Shown piece after piece: positions 1-5,481 of a stretch of DNA of 9,278 nucleotides. Under the pieces are notes generated by a model. The model was not told the DNA's origin and searched no databases. It saw only the letters and a program-made list of their open reading frames with translations. Each line of letters starts with the position of its first letter. The stretch's first letter is position 1. The stretch spans positions 1 through 9,278 of the forward strand of contig CAYSPA010000046.1 in the NCBI GenBank assembly GCA_964432835.1. Reading direction: 5' to 3'. This DNA comes from B18-G2 sp964432835 (GTDB taxonomy: Archaea > Thermoplasmatota > E2 > DHVEG-1 > B18-G2). A program made the translations under genes and the position numbers.

Positions 1-67
1 CCTTCCTCGCAAGTTCTTCTTGGGTCATGTTGTATCTTGCCCTGTACTCTTTGATTCTTGTTCTCAT
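1..67 (-). CDS. Xre-family HTH transcriptional regulator, N-terminal fragment
   Basis: Only the first 22 codons are inside the window; the gene runs off the left edge. The peptide starts MRTRIKEYRARYNMTQEELA, the usual opening of small archaeal Cro/CI-type (COG1476-like) DNA-binding proteins, with the 'MTQEELA' turn leading into helix 2 of the helix-turn-helix. The ATG at 67..65 is preceded by GGTGAG a few bases upstream, a good Shine-Dalgarno match, which supports this start. It lies 18 nt behind the stop of the DUF2178 membrane protein and is surely cotranscribed with it. This two-gene arrangement is common in archaea. By inference it is the autoregulator of the operon and binds the inverted repeats at 469-509. 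The family call is firm, but the ligand and targets are unknown. Confidence 0.8.
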   Translation of the reverse strand, partial: MRTRIKEYRARYNMTQEELARK

Positions 68-85
68 ACTCTCACCACAAGATTG

Positions 86-457
86 CTACTCCATAGGTCT
101 TCTGCTGTAGAATCCATAGAAGATCAGGTAGAGGATGATGAGAATACATACGGACATGTTCAACGTGTAGCCAATCTCTGAGTATCTTCCTAGACATATA
201 AGAGTTGTACCGACGAGAGCTGTACCCATCCCAAAAACCTGCAAGGTTCTTCTTGATGCCCTCTCGCTTATCCTGTAAATCCTCTCATCTTCAATCACTT
301 CGTCCACCTTCCGTCTGAGCAAATGCAGTATTAGGATTCCTGCGGTCACTGCAATAAATGGAAGCATGAAGTTATGTGTATACACGCTGTAGCCAACGAT
401 TGCCCCGATGGCCGCTGTTATTATAGCACCACACATCGCAAACCGCTTTCTATTCAT
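86..457 (-). CDS. DUF2178-type four-helix membrane protein
   Basis: A 123-residue integral membrane protein with four predicted transmembrane helices (about residues 7-25, 30-47, 73-90 and 97-116). A basic/acidic cytoplasmic-type loop sits between helices 2 and 3. That loop carries the signature VIEDERIYRISERASRRT (54-71), recognised as the conserved 'DER..kI.ekAsr.T' motif of DUF2178 proteins. No enzymatic function is known for the family. These proteins are often encoded next to an Xre-type regulator, as here, so a membrane or stress sensing role is a plausible but unproven idea. The start ATG at 457 is supported by GAGGTGGT at 461-468, 3 nt upstream. The gene is the first of a two-gene operon with the regulator at 1-67 and stops with TAG. 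Confidence 0.78.
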   Translation of the reverse strand: MNRKRFAMCGAIITAAIGAIVGYSVYTHNFMLPFIAVTAGILILHLLRRKVDEVIEDERIYRISERASRRTLQVFGMGTALVGTTLICLGRYSEIGYTLNMSVCILIILYLIFYGFYSRRPME

Positions 458-468
458 CTTACCACCTC

Positions 469-488
469 ATGTTATATATTTCTAACAT
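469..488. promoter_or_regulatory. Candidate operator O2: 20-bp inverted repeat
   Basis: ATGTTA-N8-TAACAT is a perfect 6-bp inverted repeat centred at 478.5. It lies between the inferred transcription start and the Shine-Dalgarno sequence of the DUF2178 gene. The same half-sites with the same 8-bp spacing occur in the adjacent repeat O1, 1 bp away. Two matching sites in register argue for a dimeric DNA-binding protein rather than chance. The Xre regulator of this operon is the obvious candidate, by inference. Confidence 0.6.
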
Positions 489-489
489 T

Positions 490-509
490 ATGTTATGTAT
501 ACATAACGT
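490..509. promoter_or_regulatory. Candidate operator O1: 20-bp near-perfect palindrome
   Basis: GTTATGTATACATAAC at 492-507 is a perfect 16-bp palindrome. It extends to 20 bp (490-509) with one mismatched pair. Its outer half-sites, ATGTTA and TAACGT, match those of O2. The centre-to-centre distance between O1 and O2 is 21 bp, about two helical turns, so dimers would sit on the same DNA face. O1 lies just downstream of the TATA box at 511-518 and covers the region where RNA polymerase would load, a classic repressor position in archaea. Confidence 0.68.
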
Positions 510-510
510 C

Positions 511-518
511 TATTTAAA
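511..518 (-). promoter_or_regulatory. TATA box of the DUF2178-Xre operon
   Basis: On the minus strand this reads TTTAAATA, preceded by GATAAG, which could serve as a purine-rich BRE. A transcription start about 25-27 bp downstream would fall near 488-490, giving a leader of about 30 nt. That leader contains the Shine-Dalgarno GAGGTGGT (461-468). Operator O1 abuts the box and O2 follows the predicted start. Confidence 0.6.
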
Positions 519-528
519 CTTATCTGTG

Positions 529-560
529 CAATTCGGCGCTCCCTCCCTCGATTCGGTGCT
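529..560. repeat. Short direct repeat pair, 20-bp period
   Basis: CAATTCGGCGCT (529-540) recurs as CGATTCGGTGCT (549-560), 10 of 12 bases identical, spaced exactly 20 bp. The pair lies in the intergenic region shared by the divergent DUF2178 and lipoprotein genes, upstream of both TATA boxes. It could be an activator site or chance; only two copies are seen. Confidence 0.3.
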
Positions 561-638
561 TCGAAATTATTTGTGGATGAGCGAGTCTTCTATCTCGTTA
601 TCCATTTTACCGGCGAGCCATCATTTCGGTAGGTAAGA

Positions 639-646
639 TTTTAATA
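639..646 (+). promoter_or_regulatory. TATA box of the beta-helix lipoprotein gene
   Basis: TTTTAATA, continuing into AAA, lies about 31 bp upstream of the ATG at 674 and follows a purine-rich AGGTAAGA that could act as a BRE. The expected start of transcription is near 669, so the mRNA would be leaderless or nearly so. This fits the lack of a properly spaced Shine-Dalgarno: AAAGGA at 667-672 is only 1 nt from the ATG. Confidence 0.5.
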
Positions 647-673
647 AAAGGGAAATTCTACAGAAGAAAGGAT

Positions 674-1576
674 ATGAAAGCTCATGCAATATCTCTATCG
701 GTCGCAATCCTTTGCATCATACTCGCGGGCTGCATGGAGGAGGAAAGGCCTATAGAGAACAACAAACCTCTGCACAACATAACGATACCTGACAAGGGAA
801 ACTACACCTCAATACAGAGTGCCATAGATGCCGCCAGCGAAGGAGACGCTGTTCTCGTGCCGCCTGGCGAATACAAGGAAATCATATTCATAAACAAATC
901 CATAAAATTGATGGGTCACAATGCCACGATAAAACCCAACCTCACCCAGAAGTACAGTATAGCGATCATAAAGGTGAACGCCGATAACACAGTCATAGAA
1001 GGATTTGACATCACCTTTGAAGGTGATGCGAAGGTAGTTCTTGGTATAGATGTTAAGTCAGACCACGTCACCATACAGAACAACACCATATATGGATGCA
1101 CCTATGGTGTTTACATAGAGACGGAAACAAACGGAACCGTGGTAACTCACAATAACATATTTGATAATCTGTATGGCATTTACGTGTTCGGCGGAAGCGA
1201 GAATGCGGTGATTTTCAAAAACAATGTATCCAACAACACCCAGGGTATAAGAGTAAAAGGTGTGAGGAGCAGAATCTTTGAGAATGTGATTTATGGAAAC
1301 AGTAAGGGAGTGTACATGTGCTGTGGCTCGGCATATAATGTTGTGTATCTGAACAACTTCATTAACAATCAGATAAACGCGCAGGATGATAAACATAAAA
1401 ATGAGTGGAGCTTCAATGGTACCGGAAACTACTGGTACGACTACACCGGTGCGGATATGGATGGTGATGGTATAGGGGAGACACCATACTACATAAAGGG
1501 TTCGGGATACAGGAGAGATAACTTCCCGCTGGTAAATCCTGTGCAAATCCCCGATGCTGGAGTGGTGAAGAGTTGA
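674..1576 (+). CDS. NosD-like right-handed beta-helix surface lipoprotein
   Basis: A 300-residue exported protein. Residues 1-20 form a lipoprotein signal peptide ending in the lipobox LAGC (17-20), so Cys20 is the likely lipid-anchored N-terminus outside the cell. Residues 41-85 match the usual opening of archaeal NosD/pectate-lyase-like proteins (SIQSAIDAASEGDAVLVPPG, then a short 'INKSI.L.G' strand). Residues about 100-230 are parallel beta-helix coils of 20-25 residues, each with an Asn ladder (IQNNTI, VTHNNI, IFKNNV, IFENVI, VYLNNF). The C-terminus has the typical cap GNYWYDYTGADMDGDGIG (251-268), whose DMDGDG looks like a calcium-binding loop, then DNFPL. At least eight N-x-S/T sequons suggest a glycosylated surface location. 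No catalytic residues or ligand can be named, and it is not an authentic nos-operon NosD by context. The gene converges on hflX, with stops one base apart. Confidence 0.85.
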   Translation: MKAHAISLSVAILCIILAGCMEEERPIENNKPLHNITIPDKGNYTSIQSAIDAASEGDAVLVPPGEYKEIIFINKSIKLMGHNATIKPNLTQKYSIAIIKVNADNTVIEGFDITFEGDAKVVLGIDVKSDHVTIQNNTIYGCTYGVYIETETNGTVVTHNNIFDNLYGIYVFGGSENAVIFKNNVSNNTQGIRVKGVRSRIFENVIYGNSKGVYMCCGSAYNVVYLNNFINNQINAQDDKHKNEWSFNGTGNYWYDYTGADMDGDGIGETPYYIKGSGYRRDNFPLVNPVQIPDAGVVKS

Positions 1577-1583
1577 ATCAACT
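1571..1583. other. Palindrome joining two convergent stop codons
   Basis: AGTTGA-A-TCAACT is a perfect inverted repeat with a one-base centre. It contains the TGA of the lipoprotein gene (1574-1576) and, on the other strand, the TGA of hflX (1580..1578). No T-rich terminator separates the genes, so both transcripts must end inside the opposing gene. The palindrome itself is too short to call a terminator. Confidence 0.5.
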
Positions 1584-2858
1584 TCCTCCATCCTGCCTTA
1601 TAATCTTTCCTCCTATCTCTTTACACCTGTGGAGCAGTTTCTCCGCTATTCTTGGATTCATCGAGACATCGAGTTTGATGCTGTTTCCATACTCTATACT
1701 TTTTATCCACACTCTATCGAAAATATCGGCTATGAATCTGTGAGAATCCGCGATATTGGGCAGAATCATTTTTACATTTATGGGGGAGGGAAGACATCTC
1801 GACATCGCTTCGAGTAATCTGTCTATATTTTTCTTTTCCCTGACCGATATCTCAACGGTCTCCATACCCTCCAACAGGTCCTTAACACTATCTAACTTCG
1901 TTTTCAATTCCTCTGGGGATACTTTATCTATTTTATTGAAAACCACAATGACCGGAACATTGGCGCCTATCTCTTTCAATTCGTTCAGACAGGTTTCCAG
2001 TTTTTCTCTGACAGTTTTTACATCTTCGCTAACATCCACAACAAGTAGTATCAAATCAGCGACGCTTATCTCCTCGAGAGTGGAATGAAATGCATCGATA
2101 ACCCATGAGGGTAAATTCCTTATGAATCCTACGGTATCTGTGAGCAGAATAGGCGGAGCAGAACCCTTTTTCAACTTGGATGTTTTTGTCGACAGGGTTG
2201 AGAACAGTAACTCTTCAACCTTAACCTTCTCTCCCGTCAGCAGATTGAGGAGGCTGCTTTTTCCCGCGTTGGTGTATCCGGCCAGAGCTATGAGATAAAA
2301 TCCGGACTCTCTCCTGTGTTTCCTCCTTATCTCTCTGTCTCTCCTTATCTTTTCCAGTTCTAACTTCAGTTTCTTCGTCTGTCTCTTTATCATCTCATAG
2401 TAATCGTCAACCTGATACTCTCCTCCTGCCATAAAACCGGGGTGCTCCCCCGCTCTCGCTCTGTGAATCAATTCTCTGACAAAGGGTCTCTCATACCTCA
2501 GTTGAGCAAGTTTCACCTGGAGTTTTGCCTCCTTGCTCTGCGCTCTCTTCTCAAAGATGGACAGAATTAAACGCAATCTGTCGTAGACCTCCACGCCAAA
2601 CTCCTTTTCAAGATTAAACCACTGCGAGGGTTTCAATTCACCATCCACTATAACAAGATCGACATTATTTCCATCATTATCCAGAAACTCCTTTATTTCC
2701 TCAACCTTTCCCCTTCCCACGAACGTATTTACATCGGGAATCTCTCTTTTCTGAATAAAAACTCTAACGATCTCATAGTCCAGTGTCTCGGCCAGTGCTT
2801 TTATTTCGTCTATATCTTCTGATAACGCTATCAGGATAGCCTTTCTTTTGGCGGTCAA
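1578..2858 (-). CDS. hflX: GTPase HflX, archaeal type
   Basis: A 426-residue TRAFAC GTPase of the HflX family, which binds ribosomes; bacterial members split stalled or stressed ribosomes. An N-terminal HflX-specific domain (about 6-150) includes the conserved 'VGRGKVEEI' (48-56) and 'VYDRLRLILSIFEKRAQSKEAKLQVKLAQLRY' region (91-122). A charged coiled helix (150-185) leads into the G domain: G1 GYTNAGKS (194-201), switch region TLSTKT (221-226), G3 DTVG (241-244) and G4 NKID (308-311). The glycine-rich 'GxGETQLE' loop of bacterial HflX is replaced by GEHPGFMAGGEYQVDDYY, as I recall for archaeal members. The start is TTG at 2858, the first start codon after the in-frame TAG of the upstream gene, preceded by GGGGGT as Shine-Dalgarno. 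The two genes share a frame, separated only by TAG TTT. It is the last gene of the glyA operon. Confidence 0.93.
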   Translation of the reverse strand: MTAKRKAILIALSEDIDEIKALAETLDYEIVRVFIQKREIPDVNTFVGRGKVEEIKEFLDNDGNNVDLVIVDGELKPSQWFNLEKEFGVEVYDRLRLILSIFEKRAQSKEAKLQVKLAQLRYERPFVRELIHRARAGEHPGFMAGGEYQVDDYYEMIKRQTKKLKLELEKIRRDREIRRKHRRESGFYLIALAGYTNAGKSSLLNLLTGEKVKVEELLFSTLSTKTSKLKKGSAPPILLTDTVGFIRNLPSWVIDAFHSTLEEISVADLILLVVDVSEDVKTVREKLETCLNELKEIGANVPVIVVFNKIDKVSPEELKTKLDSVKDLLEGMETVEISVREKKNIDRLLEAMSRCLPSPINVKMILPNIADSHRFIADIFDRVWIKSIEYGNSIKLDVSMNPRIAEKLLHRCKEIGGKIIRQDGGS

Positions 2859-2861
2859 AAA

Positions 2862-3500
2862 CTATCTACCCCCTCTCTTTCTGAACCATCTCAACGTTAT
2901 ATAGAACCTCTGGATGGAGGTGATGAATCCTACAATAGCAAAGTAAATAAGAACCATCTCAAGGAGATTGAAGTCCCGAAATCTGAAATTTACAAAGAAG
3001 TGCTGGATAACGGGAAATATCATCAGCAGTACCAGCCTGTCAGCCCTTCCCAATAATCCTTTATATATCCTCTTGTATCCCACCGCCTGCGCCTGCGTCC
3101 CCATGTAACTTGTCAGGAGAACCCCTGCTATTGCGAGCACACCCAACCTATCATCGCACCAGTTACTCAGCGACAGACCCACGAGTATGAAAACATCCGA
3201 AAATCTGTCTATCGCATGGTCAAGAAAATCCCCTTCCGGTGAACTTTTTCCCTTCATCTTCGCAATCTTGCCATCTATCGCATCCATGAGACCGTTGAGA
3301 AACACAAACAGGGAAGCGATGCACAGGAAGTAATTACTGTTCTCATTCTCCGGTGTTGATAGGAAAAAGATAATTCCGGCAATAACGGCAAAGACCAGAG
3401 ATAGCCATGTCACGAAATTCGGGGAAAGTGAGAGAAACTTCTTTGCGATTACCGTCAGCAAAGGGTCAACATCTTCCCTCAGCTCATCGAGTACCATCAT
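2862..3500 (-). CDS. CDP-alcohol phosphotransferase, probable archaetidylinositol phosphate synthase
   Basis: A 212-residue polytopic membrane enzyme of the CDP-alcohol phosphatidyltransferase family. Such enzymes transfer an alcohol phosphate to CDP-archaeol to build a phospholipid headgroup. The signature D-x2-D-G-x2-A-R-x8-G-x3-D-x3-D is present at D73, D76, G77, A80, G90, D94 and D98. Position 81, normally Arg, is Lys. About six hydrophobic segments follow the motif-bearing N-terminal amphipathic part, at roughly 29-48, 55-72, 101-113, 119-134, 154-171 and 180-200. Assignment to inositol-1-phosphate as substrate rests on length, archaeal origin and similarity of pattern to archaeal AIP synthases; archaetidylglycerol or serine headgroups cannot be excluded. 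The start overlaps the upstream kinase gene by 17 nt. ATGs at 3500 and 3497 are both possible, and GGTGAT (3508..3503) is better spaced for the second. It stops with TAG, in frame with hflX. Confidence 0.85.
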   Translation of the reverse strand: MMVLDELREDVDPLLTVIAKKFLSLSPNFVTWLSLVFAVIAGIIFFLSTPENENSNYFLCIASLFVFLNGLMDAIDGKIAKMKGKSSPEGDFLDHAIDRFSDVFILVGLSLSNWCDDRLGVLAIAGVLLTSYMGTQAQAVGYKRIYKGLLGRADRLVLLMIFPVIQHFFVNFRFRDFNLLEMVLIYFAIVGFITSIQRFYITLRWFRKRGGR

Positions 3501-4035
3501 TCATCACCAGATACTCAGACCAGTCTATCTTTCCGGGTCTGTAGTTCTCTTTATCTACCTTCCCTCTTATCAAACCTTCCACGATTTCAGCAACCTCCTC
3601 TACACTCCTATCAGTGGTGTCAACCTCAAAAACCTTCCTCATCCCATGAATTTCAACAGCCTCCGATAGTATTACATCCAGAGCTTCTGCCTCCACATTC
3701 TCCCTAATTTTCTCTCTCTTCCATCCCTTCTCCTCTAATCTCTTTTCAAGAACATCCGGTCTGCATCTGAGAACGATCACCACATCAGAAAAATCAACAT
3801 AATGTGAGAGATGACTGTCCAGAATGACATCTCCCTCTATTTTCATCTCTCTCAGATACTTTTTCATCTTGTCTATATCAACGATGTGGGATTCTCTCTT
3901 GTCGTCATATCCAAGAACAAAACCCTTATCTATCGCAAGCTTAACCAGATTGATCACTCTGTAATTCCTTTTCTCCAGAATTCCAGCTACCGAACTTTTC
4001 CCGACGCCCGGCGTACCGGTTAGTGAGATTATCAT
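3484..4035 (-). CDS. Fap7/AK6-type nucleotide kinase, putative adenylate kinase
   Basis: A 183-residue P-loop NTPase. Family members have adenylate kinase/ATPase activity. The eukaryotic and archaeal Fap7 homologues act in late small-subunit ribosome assembly with protein uS11 (established for the family, inferred here). The Walker A is GTPGVGKS (7-14). DSHLSH (73-78) is the conserved acid/histidine motif. RPDVLEKRLEEKGW (92-105) and KIRENVEAEALDVILSEA (109-126) form the typical LID/helix region of AK6. The tail NYRPGKIDWSEYL (164-176) matches the usual archaeal C-terminus. The start ATG (4035) overlaps the glyA stop in an ATGA, with no good Shine-Dalgarno, so translation probably depends on coupling to glyA. 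Its 3' end overlaps the lipid synthase gene by 17 nt. Confidence 0.9.
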   Translation of the reverse strand: MIISLTGTPGVGKSSVAGILEKRNYRVINLVKLAIDKGFVLGYDDKRESHIVDIDKMKKYLREMKIEGDVILDSHLSHYVDFSDVVIVLRCRPDVLEKRLEEKGWKREKIRENVEAEALDVILSEAVEIHGMRKVFEVDTTDRSVEEVAEIVEGLIRGKVDKENYRPGKIDWSEYLVMNDGTR

Positions 4036-5327
4036 ACTAATTTGTGATACGCATAGCCATCGAAACCCTCGTGGAAGCAGTAATGAACCTTCTGGTAATC
4101 TTTTCTGAATTCCTTTATTTCCTCCCTTATCTTCTTCGGGTCTTCCTTGTCTATCAGCACTCTCTTCATGAAATCTGCTACAACCTCCATCTCACTCTCT
4201 TTCATTCCTATTCTTGTCAGTTCTTGGGTTCCCAATCTTATTCCGGAGGGATTCAGAGGATCTTTATCTCCGGGTATCATGTTCATGTTGGTTATGATTC
4301 CAGCCCGATAGAGAAGCTGTGAAGCTTCCTTTCCCTTACCCTCACCTATCCTGACCAGAAGTTGATGGGATTTTGTGAAGCCGAGTTTCTCTCCAAAAAC
4401 ATCGAGACCTCTCTCATAGAGCGCCTGACCGAGCTTCTGTGCATTCTTTATAGTCTGTTTTGCATATTCCTTGCCAAATGCGAGATGCTCCGCAAAAGCG
4501 ATAGCTTTTGCTGCAACATGATGGAGATGATAAGAAGAGGTAACTCCAGGGAACACGCCGAAGTTCAATCTCCTCAAAAACTTCTTGTCCTCTTCTGTGT
4601 CTCCTTTGTGGTTTGAGAGTACCACGCCGCCCTGCGGGCCGGGCAAAGTTTTATGGGTTGAGCCGGTCATCACATCTGCTCCTTCTCTGAGTGGGTCTTG
4701 GAAATAACCGGCTCCAATAAGGCCGAGAACGTGGGCAGCATCATAAACAACATATGCACCAACATCATGAGCAGCTTCTGCTAACTCTTTAAGCGGGGTT
4801 GGGAAGAGAAAAACGGATTGTCCAAACAGAGCGAGTTTTGGCTTCGTTTCTCTTATCACCTTTATCGCTCCATCCACATCGATGTTCATCTCCTCATCTC
4901 TGAATGGGTAAAACACGAGATTTATTCCTCTCACTCCTGCGGCGCCCCACTTCCCAAACGAGATGTGAGCGCCATCCGCAGTATCCAGAACCGTCGCCGT
5001 TTCTCCTGGTTTAATTAAAGCTTTGAGTACTGCCATGTTTGCCGTGGTTCCCGCTGTAGGTCTCACGTCGGCATACTCGCATCTGAACAGCTTCTTCGCA
5101 AGCTCTATAGCTTTGAGCTCAACCTTATCAAAGAACTCACAACCCTCGTAGTACCTGTTTCCGGGGGTTCCTTCTGCATATCTACCATGAAAGTCAGATA
5201 GGAGCATCTCCTTGCACAGGGGCGAGAGAATGTTCTCGCTGGCTATCATCGGTAAGGAGTTTGCAAAGAGTTCATTATTCTTTATGGTCTGCTCTCTTAC
5301 ATACAACGCCTCTTTATACCAGTCCAT
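4032..5327 (-). CDS. glyA: Serine hydroxymethyltransferase
   Basis: A PLP enzyme that interconverts serine and glycine while moving the hydroxymethyl carbon to a tetrahydropterin (tetrahydrofolate or tetrahydromethanopterin; the sequence does not decide which). Counting from the ATG at 5327 the protein has 431 residues. Recognised parts are the N-terminal LPMIASENILSP, the GRYAEGTPGNRYYEG substrate loop, VVYDAAHVLG with Asp196 and His199 for the cofactor, and VMTGSTHKTLPGPQGG with the PLP lysine K226. A longer reading frame reaches a TTG at 5411, but the added 28 residues are not family-like. The ATG at 5327 has a good Shine-Dalgarno (GGTGA at 5337..5333, 5 nt spacer), so it is preferred. It is the first gene of a four-gene operon and its TGA overlaps the next ATG by 4 nt. 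Confidence 0.95.
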   Translation of the reverse strand: MDWYKEALYVREQTIKNNELFANSLPMIASENILSPLCKEMLLSDFHGRYAEGTPGNRYYEGCEFFDKVELKAIELAKKLFRCEYADVRPTAGTTANMAVLKALIKPGETATVLDTADGAHISFGKWGAAGVRGINLVFYPFRDEEMNIDVDGAIKVIRETKPKLALFGQSVFLFPTPLKELAEAAHDVGAYVVYDAAHVLGLIGAGYFQDPLREGADVMTGSTHKTLPGPQGGVVLSNHKGDTEEDKKFLRRLNFGVFPGVTSSYHLHHVAAKAIAFAEHLAFGKEYAKQTIKNAQKLGQALYERGLDVFGEKLGFTKSHQLLVRIGEGKGKEASQLLYRAGIITNMNMIPGDKDPLNPSGIRLGTQELTRIGMKESEMEVVADFMKRVLIDKEDPKKIREEIKEFRKDYQKVHYCFHEGFDGYAYHKLV

Positions 5328-5360
5328 GTTGGTCACCAAATCCAAGAATGCGGGCATAGA

Positions 5361-5450
5361 ATAAAAAAGTGATGATGTGGAGGACCAAATGGCCAGAACA
5401 CCTTTATACAACCAACTGCAAAAGGTCGTCCGCCCTCTGCCTTTTATAAT
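5361..5450 (-). promoter_or_regulatory. Promoter region of the glyA operon, with candidate TATA boxes
   Basis: Three A/T-rich candidates lie upstream of glyA on the minus strand: ATTATAAA (5450..5443), TATAAA (5408..5403) and TTTTTTAT (5368..5361). The proximal one would give a leader of about 11 nt that just holds the Shine-Dalgarno; the distal ones give leaders of about 50-90 nt. None has a clear BRE, so which is used cannot be decided from sequence. The whole 5328-5481 gap holds no gene. Confidence 0.35.
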
Positions 5451-5481
5451 GATAGCATCGGTGCATTTGGCGTCTAAGCGT

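Noticed and set aside
1058..1591. Long minus-strand frame opposite the lipoprotein gene
   Set aside because: The peptide is low in domain-like features and mirrors the codons of the clear beta-helix lipoprotein, so it is a shadow frame.
5328..5411. 28-residue N-terminal extension of serine hydroxymethyltransferase from a TTG
   Set aside because: The ATG at 5327 has a well-spaced GGTGA and begins the family-like N-terminus; the extension overlaps promoter-like sequence.
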